Origin: Pseudomonadota bacterium
Lineage (GTDB): Bacteria; Pseudomonadota; Alphaproteobacteria; Rhizobiales; Hyphomicrobiaceae
Length of the DNA: 64,000 nucleotides
Direction: 5' to 3'
Assembly: GCA_023412805.1 (NCBI GenBank)
Contig: JAEZRM010000149.1
Coordinates: 62,001-126,000 of the forward strand
Shown here: positions 50,866 through 59,735 of the stretch, piece after piece
Layout of the letters: each line of letters opens with the position of its first letter
Numbering within the stretch: position 1 is the stretch's first letter
The notes under the pieces: model-generated
The model's database searches: none
Seen by the model: the letters and a program-made list of their open reading frames with translations, nothing else
What the model was told of the DNA's origin: nothing
Translations under genes and position numbers: made by a program

Positions 50866-52815
50866 TCAGTGGGCGTGTTCGGATACCGGCAGAGTGACGC
50901 GGAATACAGCGCCATGCGGATTTGCGGGCTTCACCTCGATGTGCCCGCGATGGGCTTCGACGATCGATTTGGAGATCGACAATCCCATGCCCATGCCTTC
51001 GGTCTTGGTCGTGAAGAAGGCATTGAACAGGCGCGGAACATGGTCAGGATCGATGCCGGGGCCGGTATCCTGCACCTCGATGCCGATCTCCTCGCCGTCA
51101 CGCGACACGCGTACCGTCAGCGTCCGGTTGCTGACGCCCGGCTGCGTGAGGGCCTGGATCGCGTTGACCATCAGGTTGATCACGACCTGTTGAAGTTGGA
51201 TCCGGTCGCCGACGATATCCGGCACCTCCTTGCCGACAGTGTAGCGCAGCCGGATATCGTTCTTAGCGAGCTCGGAGCGCAGGATCGACACCGCGTCCTC
51301 GACGAGCGCCCGGGCAGGGAAGCAGGCCTTTTCCGGCTCCTTCTTGGTCGACATCGCGCGCACGCGGGCGATGATGCCGGAAGCGCGCTTCGCCTCATCG
51401 ACCGCGCGCATAATTGCGGCCTTTGCCTCGTCGACGTTCGGATTGGCGTTCGAGAGCCAGCGCAGGCTTGCCTGCGCGTTGGTGACGACGGCGGTCAGCG
51501 GCTGGTTGACCTCGTGTGCGATCGAGGCCGACAGCTCGCCGAGCGTCGAGACGCGTGCCGCGTGAGCAAGCTCGTTCTGGATGCGCGCGAGCTCGGTGTT
51601 GGCTCGTACGCGCTCCGAAATGTCGATGATGCCGACGTGGAAGATCTTGCTGTCGATCGAGTCGGGCACGTACGAGCATGTGAAAAGAACATCGATCTCA
51701 CGGCCGTCGAGCGATTGCATGCGCGTCTCCGCTTCGAAGTGCGGCGACGTGTCGGCGGCGATGACGCTCTCCATGAATGCGGGCTCGCTGGCGACAGGCC
51801 ATAGACGGGAGACGCTGCCCAGCAACTGGTCGCGCGTGCCACCGAAGAGCTGCAGCGCCTTCTCGTTGCCGTCGATGATGTCGATCGCGTCCATCATGGT
51901 GCGCGCCAGCCCCGGATTGGCGGCGAAATGCGCGCGCAGGTCCGTCACACCCTGCTCGGTCAACGCCGCGTCCATCGCCATGAGCCGCGTGATGTCGAGT
52001 TCGAGGTACGCCACTGCCATCGCCTGAAAGACGTTGCGATAGCGCGACTCGCTGCGCCGAAGGCTCTCCTCGCTGCGCCGCTGCGAGGTGACGTCGCGTC
52101 CCATCTCGAGGATCTCGACCGGAAGACCGGTGCTGTCGCGCCTCAGCGACCAGCGCGCTGCGATCCGGCGCTCGGTGCCGTCGCGGTTCAGCCGCACGAT
52201 CTCGCCGTCCCAACGATTGGTCTTGAGCAGCTCCGATTGAACGTCTTCAAGAGGTATGGGAAACTCGCAGGAGACGAGTTCCCGCAGATGTTGGCCCACC
52301 GCCTCTTCGCGGCTCCAGCCATAGACTCCGACGCAGCCCTCGTTCCAGAAAGCCACTCTTCCATCGAGCGAGCGCACCAAAATCGCATCGTGGGCAAGGT
52401 CGAGCATCCCGACCAATTCGCGTTTGCGGCGCGTAATGTCGAATACGAGCACGTAGAAGCCGTCAAAACCCCGCTCGTTCATGCGCGGCACATAGGTGAC
52501 GGCGGCGTAGCGCCAGTCGTCGGTGCCGTGCGGTACCTTGGCGTCGAACGAAACCGTTTCGCCGGTCCTGACACGCGCCACATAGGGCCCTCGCGCGGCG
52601 AAGGTCTCAGCCCCGATGAAGTCACGCATGTGGATGCCGACAAGGCTCTCCGGCGAACGCCCGAACCACTCGCGATGATAGTCATTGGCGAAGCGGCAGA
52701 TCAGATCGGCGTCGAAGAAGGACACCAGGGTCGGGATCGCGTTGGTCACCGCTCTGAGGTCGGATGCGTCGGTCGGACTGCCGGAGAGCGGTTGAGCACC
52801 ATCGGGCGTGATCAT
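50866..52815 (-). CDS. PAS-domain sensor histidine kinase (FixL-like)
   Basis: A 649-residue soluble kinase with three PAS-type regions (about 20-130 AIPTLVSFFDADLICRFAND; 135-255 LAHDAILVRSLDGRVAFWNE; 270-400), then HisKA with the phospho-His in ASIAHEVNQPLTAV (about 425) and HATPase_c with N-box VVINLMVNAIQAL, DTGPGIDPDHV and GMGMGLSISKSIV. There is no membrane segment, so the signal is cytoplasmic. The H-box is FixL-type. ATG 52815 follows an AAGGGA site; an earlier start at 52914 would overlap the divergent regulator. It is divergent from a FixJ-like regulator, its probable partner. Confidence 0.9.
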   Translation of the reverse strand: MITPDGAQPLSGSPTDASDLRAVTNAIPTLVSFFDADLICRFANDYHREWFGRSPESLVGIHMRDFIGAETFAARGPYVARVRTGETVSFDAKVPHGTDDWRYAAVTYVPRMNERGFDGFYVLVFDITRRKRELVGMLDLAHDAILVRSLDGRVAFWNEGCVGVYGWSREEAVGQHLRELVSCEFPIPLEDVQSELLKTNRWDGEIVRLNRDGTERRIAARWSLRRDSTGLPVEILEMGRDVTSQRRSEESLRRSESRYRNVFQAMAVAYLELDITRLMAMDAALTEQGVTDLRAHFAANPGLARTMMDAIDIIDGNEKALQLFGGTRDQLLGSVSRLWPVASEPAFMESVIAADTSPHFEAETRMQSLDGREIDVLFTCSYVPDSIDSKIFHVGIIDISERVRANTELARIQNELAHAARVSTLGELSASIAHEVNQPLTAVVTNAQASLRWLSNANPNVDEAKAAIMRAVDEAKRASGIIARVRAMSTKKEPEKACFPARALVEDAVSILRSELAKNDIRLRYTVGKEVPDIVGDRIQLQQVVINLMVNAIQALTQPGVSNRTLTVRVSRDGEEIGIEVQDTGPGIDPDHVPRLFNAFFTTKTEGMGMGLSISKSIVEAHRGHIEVKPANPHGAVFRVTLPVSEHAH

Positions 52816-52912
52816 TCGGAATCCCTTAAACCTGCCTGTCGATTGACAGTAAAATGTGCTTCGATCCAGCTTATCGCAACGCACCAATATGTGAGATATC
52901 TTCGAGCGACCC

Positions 52913-53563
52913 ATGGCAAAATCAACTCAGGGCCGATCCACTGGCGCCAAATCCGCCGCCGAGGCGCCCACCATCCACATTGTCGACGACGACGGAGCAA
53001 TTCGCACCGCGTTGGACAGCCTTTTTCGATCTGTGGGGCACGCTACCCGCCTTTTTGGCTCGGCACAGGAGTTCCTGCAGTCGGGCCATACGGGCGCGGC
53101 CGGCTGCCTGGTGCTCGACATCCGGCTCCCGGGATTGAGCGGTCTCGATTTCCAGGATCGGCTTGTCGGGGCCGGCGTGCACATGCCGGTTATCCTTATG
53201 ACAGGTCACGGAGATATCCCGATGACCGTGCGCGGAATGAAGGCCGGTGCCGTCGACTTTCTCACGAAGCCGTTCCGCGATCAGGATATGCTCGATGCGG
53301 TGGCGATCGCGCTCGAGCGGGACGCGGCCAGCCGGGCCGAGCGGGCCGGGCTCGATGATCTGCGAGCCCGCTACGCGGAGCTGACCGCGCGCGAGAAGGA
53401 GATCATGGCGCACGTCGCGACCGGCCTGATGAACAAGCAGATCGCCTATGAGCTCGGCCTCAGCGAGATTACCATCAAGATCCACCGGTCTAACGCCATG
53501 AAGAAAATGGGCGCCAAATCGGTCGTCGAGTTTGTCAAGATGGCGGAGCAACTCAAGGCCTGA
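52913..53563 (+). CDS. FixJ-like response regulator (receiver + LuxR HTH)
   Basis: A 216-residue regulator. The receiver has the acidic pair in IHIVDDDGAIR, the phospho-acceptor Asp in LVLDIRLPGLSGLD, Thr in ILMTGHGDIPMTV and Lys in DFLTKPF. The C-terminal LuxR/GerE HTH reads ELTAREKEIMAHVATGLMNK then QIAYELGLSEITIKIHRSN. It is divergent from the PAS kinase with a 97-base shared promoter and should receive phosphate from it. Confidence 0.92.
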   Translation: MAKSTQGRSTGAKSAAEAPTIHIVDDDGAIRTALDSLFRSVGHATRLFGSAQEFLQSGHTGAAGCLVLDIRLPGLSGLDFQDRLVGAGVHMPVILMTGHGDIPMTVRGMKAGAVDFLTKPFRDQDMLDAVAIALERDAASRAERAGLDDLRARYAELTAREKEIMAHVATGLMNKQIAYELGLSEITIKIHRSNAMKKMGAKSVVEFVKMAEQLKA

Positions 53564-53601
53564 GGCTCGCCGGTCCACCACCACGGTTAAGGGGACAAAC
53601 C

Positions 53602-53616
53602 CCGGTATACTACCGG
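53602..53616. promoter_or_regulatory. CCGGTA-TAC-TACCGG dyad upstream of the receiver gene
   Basis: A perfect 15-bp inverted repeat 43 bases before the receiver ATG at 53659. Its left two thirds recur upstream of the secreted-protein pair. It is a candidate binding site for the FixJ-like protein. Confidence 0.5.
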
Positions 53617-53658
53617 TGCAGCGGAACTTTCACCAAATTGGAGTTATTCCAGGAGGGC

Positions 53659-54078
53659 ATGGTGCCCTGCCCGGTAACAAGGACCAACGCCGTGAACCCC
53701 GCTCCGCTCGTAGCCATTGTCGACGACGACCACGCGGTGTGCGTGTCGCTCGATGGGCTGATGCGGGCCTACGGCTACCGCATCGAGATGTTCGGCTCGG
53801 CCGAGGCGTTCCTGGCCTCCGACGCGCTGAAGACGGCCGCCTGCGTGGTCAGCGACGTCCAGATCGAGGGTGGCATGAGCGGCATCGAGCTGGCGCGCCG
53901 GCTCAAGGAGATCGCTTCGGCGCCGCCGATCTTCCTGATCTCGGCATTCGCGGACGAGGATGTGCAGAAGCGGGCGAAGGACGCCGGTGCCCGTCTCCTC
54001 TTCAAGAAGCCGTTCGATTGCTGTCAGCTCATCGAGCGTATCGAGGCCGTGATGGCGGAAGACGCCGCCCAGGCGTAG
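53659..54078 (+). CDS. Stand-alone response-regulator receiver protein
   Basis: A single receiver domain of about 130-139 residues with VAIVDDDHAV (acidic pair), VVSDVQIEGGMSGIE (phospho-Asp), ISAFADED (Ser in place of Thr) and LLFKKPF (Lys). No output domain follows. Such proteins act as phosphate sinks or protein-binding switches. The start is uncertain: ATG 53659 lies only 2 bases after AGGAGG; GTG 53662 and GTG 53692 (AAGG 9 bases upstream) are alternatives. It lies 95 bases after the FixJ-like gene and probably belongs to the same pathway. Confidence 0.85.
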   Translation: MVPCPVTRTNAVNPAPLVAIVDDDHAVCVSLDGLMRAYGYRIEMFGSAEAFLASDALKTAACVVSDVQIEGGMSGIELARRLKEIASAPPIFLISAFADEDVQKRAKDAGARLLFKKPFDCCQLIERIEAVMAEDAAQA

Positions 54079-54163
54079 CTCGGTCGTAACCCACCTTAGC
54101 GTTCGAGATTGTTGCGGCGGACGGCCTTACGTGCTGCCATTGACGCTCAACAGAGGGCAGCAC

Positions 54164-55150
54164 ATGGCAAGCACGAAGGCCGTACTCGTCGGCGAGGATC
54201 TGAGCGTCGACTTCGCCCCATGGGGCCGGATCCACGTCAGCAACAGGCGGCCGCAGGGCGTCGAGACGTTTGCGTCGGACCGGATCGTCATCTTCCAGCA
54301 CGGTGCGACCTACGGTGGCGGCGGCTTCGAGTTGGCCTTGGGCGGCCTGTCGTGGATGGACTACGTCGCCGCGCGTGGCTTCGATGCCTACTCTCTCGAC
54401 CTCCCCGGTTATGGCCGCTCGACGCGCCCCGCGATCATGGACGAACCCGCCGATCGCAACGAGCCGTTCATGCGTACGCCCGACGCCGCTGCCTGCCTCG
54501 GCGCGGTGATCGATTTTGTCTGCCGGCGGCGCGGCGTCGACAAGGTGTGCCTGATCGGGCAGTCGTGGGGCACGGCGATCACCAGCTACTACACCCAATC
54601 AAACAACCACCGCGTCGCGCGGCTCGCGCTTCAGGCGCCGGTCTGGGACCGTACGCAGTCGGGCCCATCGCCGATCCACGTCGAAGGCAAGGTGGGCGCC
54701 TACCGCGTGGTCGGACGCGAATCGGCGTTCGCGCGCCGTCTCGCGAATCTGCCTGATGCAGTGAAGGCGGATATCATCCCGCCCGGCTGGTTCGACCAGT
54801 GGTGGGACGCGACCGTTGCCACCGATCCCGGCTGGGACGGCAAAACCGTGCGGGCGCCGAATGGCGTCGTGATGGATGGCATCGAGTACTGGAACGCGGG
54901 CCGGCCGCTCTACGATCCGGGGCGGATCGCGGTGCCGGTGCTGATCGTCGTCGGTGCGCTGGATAACGACACGCCGCCCGTCATGGCGCAGACCATCTTC
55001 TCGCTGCTGAAGTCGGCGCCGTGGTCGCGGTTGTCGATCCTCAGCGGCGGCAGCCACAGCATGTTCATGGAACGCAACCGCATCCTGCTGTTCCGCACCG
55101 TGCAGCAGTTCCTCGAGGAGCCGCCGCCGGGGCCAGACGCGGTGGTGTGA
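54164..55150 (+). CDS. Alpha/beta hydrolase
   Basis: A 328-residue alpha/beta-fold protein. The nucleophile elbow is LIGQSWGTAITS (Ser about residue 133), the core strand is IVIFQHGATYGGGGFELA, the acid strand is VLIVVGALDNDTPP and the catalytic His is in SGGSHSMFMER. A lid of about 90 residues lies between them (GWFDQWWDATVATDPGWDG). ATG 54164 has AGAGGG upstream and is preferred over 54131. Substrate is unknown. No functional link to the adjacent receiver gene is visible. Confidence 0.88.
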   Translation: MASTKAVLVGEDLSVDFAPWGRIHVSNRRPQGVETFASDRIVIFQHGATYGGGGFELALGGLSWMDYVAARGFDAYSLDLPGYGRSTRPAIMDEPADRNEPFMRTPDAAACLGAVIDFVCRRRGVDKVCLIGQSWGTAITSYYTQSNNHRVARLALQAPVWDRTQSGPSPIHVEGKVGAYRVVGRESAFARRLANLPDAVKADIIPPGWFDQWWDATVATDPGWDGKTVRAPNGVVMDGIEYWNAGRPLYDPGRIAVPVLIVVGALDNDTPPVMAQTIFSLLKSAPWSRLSILSGGSHSMFMERNRILLFRTVQQFLEEPPPGPDAVV

Positions 55151-55272
55151 ATTCGTGGTGACGTCCTCACGTCTGAAAACTGGCCGCGGGCTGTGGTCTT
55201 GAGAATGGGGCGATGGTCGCGCCGTCTCATGTCTCGTCCGGCGCCGTCTATCTGCCGCCTGACGAGCCGTGC

Positions 55273-55349
55273 TGGCGCACCCGGTAGGATTCGAACCTAC
55301 GACCTTCGCCTTCGGAGGGCGACACTCTATCCAGCTGAGCTACGGGTGC
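55273..55349 (-). tRNA. tRNA-Arg (anticodon CCG)
   Basis: A complete cloverleaf: acceptor stem GCACCCG / CGGGTGC, D arm GCTC...GAGT, anticodon stem TCGCC / GGCGA with loop CTCCGAA (anticodon CCG, codon CGG), T arm GTAGG-TTCGAAT-CCTAC, discriminator G and an encoded CCA at the 3' end. No integrase or attachment repeat is seen next to it. Confidence 0.97.
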
Positions 55350-55452
55350 TGAGACCGCCTCTGATACAGCATTGGCGGGGGCAGGGCAAACACGCCGTCA
55401 AACCGGCGGACAACCACCTCATTCATCATCTCGAGAGCGGCGAAGCAGGTGC

Positions 55453-56049
55453 TCAGCAGAGCGCGGTGCCCGTCGGGCCGGTGTTCCCGGGCTTGCGGCC
55501 GGGGGCGACCGTCAGGCTGTCGGCGGCGAGAGCCGGCAGCGACAGGCAGGGCTCGGTCCGCGACCACAGTTGCTGGAAGCCGTGCGCAGCGGCACGGGCA
55601 GCGTCGGGCGCATCGGAGAGGAACTGCTCGAAGAGATCGCGTCGGTGAATGTCGCGACGCAGGCTGTCGCCGAACCAGACGGCAGCGCCAGCGACGATGA
55701 GCTGCTCATGGGCATCGCGCAGGCGCGGATCGCGCACGATACGAACCTCGGGAAGGCATCCAGCGCTCTCACCGGAAGCGCCCGTCATGAATGGATCAAG
55801 CGGCACGTCGTCGTCGGAGATCACGAGACGAACATTTACCTGCTTTTCCGCGAGGACGCTGCGCAACGCGACAAGCGCCCGCACGACCGGACTCTCGGCA
55901 GAGCGCGCGACCGCGAGTACCGTCGCCGCGACTTTGCCCCCCTCCGCTTCGGCGACCTTCTCGATACCGGCTGCCGCAAAGGCCATGAGGCGCTGCTCGC
56001 GTGCTTCCAGGAGGTCGCCGTTGTTGCCGGGGGGCACATTGATCTGCAT
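55453..56049 (-). CDS. Hypothetical protein, 198 aa
   Basis: A soluble protein I do not recognise. AAGGAC 7 bases upstream supports ATG 56049 (MQINVPPGNNGDLLEAREQR) even though the frame extends to 56454. The middle alternates beta and alpha segments (VNVRLVISDDDVPLDPF; LPEVRIVRDPRLRDAHEQLI) and ends with VWFGDSLRRDIHRRDLFEQF. Codon use matches its neighbours. It is transcribed alone, away from the convergent or divergent genes around it. Confidence 0.75.
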   Translation of the reverse strand: MQINVPPGNNGDLLEAREQRLMAFAAAGIEKVAEAEGGKVAATVLAVARSAESPVVRALVALRSVLAEKQVNVRLVISDDDVPLDPFMTGASGESAGCLPEVRIVRDPRLRDAHEQLIVAGAAVWFGDSLRRDIHRRDLFEQFLSDAPDAARAAAHGFQQLWSRTEPCLSLPALAADSLTVAPGRKPGNTGPTGTALC

Positions 56050-56227
56050 GTGAAGTCCTTTTGGGGCCTTATGCCTGAACCGGTACGACGGTCTCAGGCC
56101 GATGCGTGCTCTCGCCAGTCCATTAGCAGCCGAGGGAGTTAAAAGTTGATTAGAACGCGGGCCAATCTGGGGCACTTCCGAGGCGGCCCCGCGGCGAAAG
56201 AACTTTATCCAAGGATGCGTGTAATGC

Positions 56228-57178
56228 ATGACCGCCGAGCGCAAAGCCCCGGCTGTCGCCCTCTCAATTGACACCCGGATGGATGGACGGCATCGCTTGC
56301 GCGGGCCGGAACCGATCCAGGCGTGGCCAGCAACGCGCGGGGGCGCCGTGGAAATTTCAGTGCTGGATCTCGTAGCCATCGCGGCTGTGCTGGCGGTGGC
56401 GGGCCTAGCGATGGGCTTTCTCGTCGGCTTGTTCGGCATCGGAGGCGGCGGCATCGCGGCGCCGGTCCTTTACGAAGTGTTCTCATTCCTCGGCGTCGAT
56501 CCAGCCATCCGCATGCATCTGGCGCTCGGCACGTCACTCGCGGTCATGATACCGACCAGCACGCGCTCCTTTCTTGCGCATCGCGCGCGCGGCGGTGTCG
56601 ACATGGATGCGTGGCGACGGCTCGCGCCGGGCGTGGTCTTCGGTGTCGTGCTCGGTGCGGTGATCGCGAGCCTCTCCTCGGGCACGGCGCTCAAATGGGT
56701 GTGGATCGCGTTTTCCTTCAGCATGGCGGCGAAGCTCTGGTTCGGGCGCGATACGTGGCGCCTCGGGGATACGCTGCCGCCGCGCCCTATGGTCGAGCTG
56801 TGGGGCCTGATTACGGGGACGATTTCGACGTTGCTCAGTATCGGCGGTGGCGCACTCATCACCATGCTGCTCACGCTTTATGGCCGCTCCATTCAAACGG
56901 CGGTTGGCACGGCAGCCGGCGTCGGACCGTTGATCGCCATCCCAGGTGCGATCGGGTTCATGTGGGCCGGCTGGGGTGTGCCCGTGCCGATTCCGTTCAC
57001 GATCGGATACGTCAGTCTCATCGGCGCGGCGGCGCTCATCCCGACCGGCGTGCTGGCGGCACCGTGGGGTGTGCGGGTGGCGCACGGCATCTCACGGCGC
57101 AAGCTCGAAATCGGGTTCGGGCTGCTGCTCGCGACCATGGGCGCGCGCTTCCTGATGAGTGTGATTGCCGGCACATAG
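56228..57178 (+). CDS. TauE/SafE-family sulfite exporter-like permease
   Basis: A 316-residue transporter with about eight helices in two repeats; each repeat starts with a glycine-rich block (AMGFLVGLFGIGGGGIAAP and ISTLLSIGGGALITMLLTLY). The family moves sulfite, sulfoacetate or similar organosulfonate anions, though many members are unassigned. The long N-terminal part may be an overcalled start; a GTG at 56348 opens just before the first helix (EISVLDLVAIAAVLAVAGLA). Confidence 0.85.
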   Translation: MTAERKAPAVALSIDTRMDGRHRLRGPEPIQAWPATRGGAVEISVLDLVAIAAVLAVAGLAMGFLVGLFGIGGGGIAAPVLYEVFSFLGVDPAIRMHLALGTSLAVMIPTSTRSFLAHRARGGVDMDAWRRLAPGVVFGVVLGAVIASLSSGTALKWVWIAFSFSMAAKLWFGRDTWRLGDTLPPRPMVELWGLITGTISTLLSIGGGALITMLLTLYGRSIQTAVGTAAGVGPLIAIPGAIGFMWAGWGVPVPIPFTIGYVSLIGAAALIPTGVLAAPWGVRVAHGISRRKLEIGFGLLLATMGARFLMSVIAGT

Positions 57179-57402
57179 TGCGCGTGAAATGGGCTGTGCG
57201 AGCCTAAGGCGCTCGAATTCTTGCCATTTTCTGTGAGCCTACTGACGTCGGTCGTCGCTTGATTCGCGCGCGGCCATGGCTGGGTCGGATTGCTGTCGGC
57301 ATCCACTCGGCGAGGTGGGGAGCGGGGGCTTGCCATCGCGTTCTGCGTTCGAAGGAGCGGTTCGCCGTTCCGAATGCCAACCCGTGCGCAGGTGGACCAG
57401 CC

Positions 57403-57642
57403 ATGGATCCAAACATCATCGTCATGATCACGCTGCTCGCATTGCCAAGTGGGGAGCGCACTGTGCAGCTCAAGCCATTCGAGACGATTGCAGAATGCAA
57501 CGAGGCCGCTGCGATCGAGGCTTCGGACCCGTTCGTTGCTCGCGTGTCGTGCTCGGAGCTGACCGACGGCAGCCTCACGCTCAGCTTCAAGCGTGGTCCG
57601 ACACCGACCGAGGTCAAGCGTCGCGGCAAAGCCGCGAGTTGA
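57403..57642 (+). CDS. Small hypothetical protein, 79 aa
   Basis: A 79-residue protein starting MDPNIIVMITLLALPSGERT, probably soluble; the hydrophobic N-terminus is short. Then come TIAECNEAAAIEAS and a strand SLTLSFKRG. The two cysteines might pair. A GGTGG site lies 7 bases upstream. An earlier in-frame start exists but homology-like composition begins at this ATG. No family recognised. Confidence 0.6.
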   Translation: MDPNIIVMITLLALPSGERTVQLKPFETIAECNEAAAIEASDPFVARVSCSELTDGSLTLSFKRGPTPTEVKRRGKAAS

Positions 57643-57732
57643 TCCGGCAAGGATCGATACGCGCATTTCCGCGTCGGCCGAAAGGCCGGGATTTCAAGCA
57701 CGGCACTCTGCCGACGCAACAGGATGTCCTTC

Positions 57733-58017
57733 ATGACACACGATATGAACCCCGCGAACGACCGCAACTGCCCAGCCGCCGTCGCTTATGACCTGATGCG
57801 CGACATCCTTCTGGATGATCCGCGTCGGCCGGCACCAACCAGTGATGAGTTTCGGACCTATCTCCTCGATCTCTATGCCGAGTGCCTGCTTGCGGTGAAT
57901 GGCAAGCGCGTGGCCATGAACGCAAAGCATGGTGAGATGCGCGCAACGCCGCCGCCACCGCGGGAACGCGAAAAGCGCGACGCAGCGTCAGCACCCAAGC
58001 TGGTGAAGGCGAACTAG
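57733..58017 (+). CDS. Small hypothetical protein, 94 aa
   Basis: A soluble protein beginning MTHDMNPANDRNCPAAVAYD, with a helical core (EFRTYLLDLYAECLLAVNGK) and a Pro/Arg/Lys-rich tail. AGGA 8 bases upstream supports ATG 57733 over ATG 57724. It lies 90 bases after the preceding small gene on the same strand. Function is unknown. Confidence 0.6.
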   Translation: MTHDMNPANDRNCPAAVAYDLMRDILLDDPRRPAPTSDEFRTYLLDLYAECLLAVNGKRVAMNAKHGEMRATPPPPREREKRDAASAPKLVKAN

Positions 58018-58060
58018 CTTCGGTTGCAAGTGTGAGAGCGTGTCGAGGCGTCCAGGCCGC

Positions 58061-59212
58061 CTACACGCTGATTCGATTCGGCCAGCGCACATGAAAGGCC
58101 GTGCCGCGCGCAAGCGGTGCATCGGACTGCAGCCGGATGCTGCCGCCGATCCTGTCCAAGGTGCGCCGCACGAGGGCGAGGCCCATGCCCGAGCTGTCTT
58201 CTGCGCTGTCCGTATCGTCTACCTTGCGAAAGGGCAGGAAGACCGCGCTTTGCCAGTCGCTGGGAATGCCCGGGCCATCGTCCTGAACAGTGATGTCGAG
58301 CGTGCCATCACCGATCCGCGCGGAAATCAGGATCCGCCCTTCTGTGCGATCGTGATGCCTGATCGCGTTGCCGACCAGATTGCGCAGGACGAGTTCGAGC
58401 GGAGCAGCCAATGTCATCAGGTGGGGCCAGCTACCCTCGATCGTGATGTTCATTCCAGCAGGCGGCGCCAGCCCGGCAACGACATTCTCGGCGAGCTGCC
58501 GCGTATTGGCCATTTCTATGCCCTCGGCCTTGCGGCCGGCGCGGGCATAGTCGAAGAGGCCATTGAGCATAGCCAGCATGCGGGCCTGATGACTGCGCAT
58601 GGCCGCGAGCTTGGCACCCACGGTCGCGACATCGCCAGCCGACAGGGCGCGATCGGCGTCACCGCTATCGTAGCGGAGCGCCCGCAGTGGCGCCTTGAGG
58701 TCGTGCGAGATCACATAGGCGAACTCTTCGAGGTCGCGATTGACGAGTGCCAACTCCTGGTTGGCGCGTTGGATGGCTTCGCTCTTCTCGACGAGTTCGG
58801 CCTCGGCCATGACGCGCAGACGCATCTGGGTCCTCAGCTCGGATTCGAGCGAAGAGTGATCCACGACATGGCGCACCAGCATGAGGTGGGATCGCTCGTT
58901 GGCATCCCAGTAGATGTCGAGGCTGAGTCGTAGGGGCGCTTCGGCGCCGGCGACTATCCCATCGTTCATGACGACGTTGGGAATGATGAGCGGTCCGCCG
59001 GTTCCCGTGCGCAGTGCCGCGAATTCCTCCTCGAATCCGACGAGCGCCATGACGCTGTCGGTGATCGGGCGGTCGAGAGCCACGAATTCGACGAGCGGGC
59101 CGAAGCGGCGGCGGACGATGAGATCGGTATCGATCCAGACCATGCCGAAAGAACGGCGCTCGGCCAGAAAGCGGCCCGAGGCCACGAGTTGTGCCGTCTC
59201 TCTGTCCTGCAC
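58061..59212 (-). CDS. Sensor histidine kinase of the GTPase/OmpA operon
   Basis: A 383-residue soluble kinase. Residues 1-130 look PAS-like (MVWIDTDLIVRRRFGPLVEF; PLRLSLDIYWDANERSHLML), then a coiled linker, HisKA with phospho-His in FAYVISHDLKAPLRAL (about 185), and HATPase_c with LVLRNLVGNAIRHH, DDGPGIPSDW and GMGLALVRRTL. The start is GTG 59212, 10 bases after the GTPase stop; the open frame continues into the GTPase gene but a 137-base overlap is unlikely. It is the last gene of a four-gene operon and has no response regulator next to it. Confidence 0.85.
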   Translation of the reverse strand: MQDRETAQLVASGRFLAERRSFGMVWIDTDLIVRRRFGPLVEFVALDRPITDSVMALVGFEEEFAALRTGTGGPLIIPNVVMNDGIVAGAEAPLRLSLDIYWDANERSHLMLVRHVVDHSSLESELRTQMRLRVMAEAELVEKSEAIQRANQELALVNRDLEEFAYVISHDLKAPLRALRYDSGDADRALSAGDVATVGAKLAAMRSHQARMLAMLNGLFDYARAGRKAEGIEMANTRQLAENVVAGLAPPAGMNITIEGSWPHLMTLAAPLELVLRNLVGNAIRHHDRTEGRILISARIGDGTLDITVQDDGPGIPSDWQSAVFLPFRKVDDTDSAEDSSGMGLALVRRTLDRIGGSIRLQSDAPLARGTAFHVRWPNRISV

Positions 59213-59222
59213 GTCAGCTTCT

Positions 59223-59735
59223 TCAGCCGTCGCGGCGGAGGATGGCAGTGGCGGCCTGGATGAAGGTGTCCTCGACATTGGTCCCGGTTTTGGCGGAAGT
59301 GAGTAGAACGGGTTGGCGCGCGTCCTGAAGCCTCGCTGGCAGTTCGGCGGCGCCGCCATCGGCTATCAGATCGGCTTTGTTGGCGATGAACGAGAAGTGG
59401 CGGCCGGGCAGCGCTTCCTGGAAACTTTCGGCGAGTGTGACCATGCTGTCGAGCGTTGCACGCCGTTTGAGATCGCCGATGATGAGCGCCGCCGAAGCGC
59501 CTTTGACGTAGACGTGGCGGAATATGCTCTGGCCAAAGTTGCCGTCTGTATCCCAGACGACAAGCTCGATGGCCTGATCGCCATTCGGGCCGGCACGCGA
59601 GATCGGTACGCGATAGAGCTCGACGCCGAATGTAGACTTGTACTCTGTCTCGAAGCGCCCTTCGACGAGACGGCGGATCAGTGACGTCTTGCCGACACCG
59701 ATCTCGCCGAGCAGCATGAGCTTACGGGAGATCAT
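59223..59735 (-). CDS. Ras-like small GTPase
   Basis: A 170-residue single-domain GTPase, the size of Ras/Rab. G1 is GEIGVGKTS (10-18), G2 Thr is about 35 (YKSTFGVEL), G3 is WDTDGN (61-66), G4 is NKAD (119-122) and G5 is TSAKTG (146-151). G3 differs from the usual DTAGQ: the catalytic Gln is replaced by Asn66 and Ala by Asp64, so intrinsic hydrolysis may be slow. There is no lipidation motif or membrane helix. It overlaps the OmpA-type gene by ATGA, which strongly suggests joint function with it. Confidence 0.9.
   Translation of the reverse strand: MISRKLMLLGEIGVGKTSLIRRLVEGRFETEYKSTFGVELYRVPISRAGPNGDQAIELVVWDTDGNFGQSIFRHVYVKGASAALIIGDLKRRATLDSMVTLAESFQEALPGRHFSFIANKADLIADGGAAELPARLQDARQPVLLTSAKTGTNVEDTFIQAATAILRRDG

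Noticed and set aside
55273..55349. tRNA-Arg as a genomic-island attachment site
   Set aside because: No integrase, direct repeat of the tRNA 3' end or change in composition is visible next to it.
56050..56454. N-terminal extension of the 198-residue hypothetical protein to 333 residues
   Set aside because: The extension overlaps the promoter and start of the divergent TauE/SafE gene, and a good ribosome site stands at ATG 56049.
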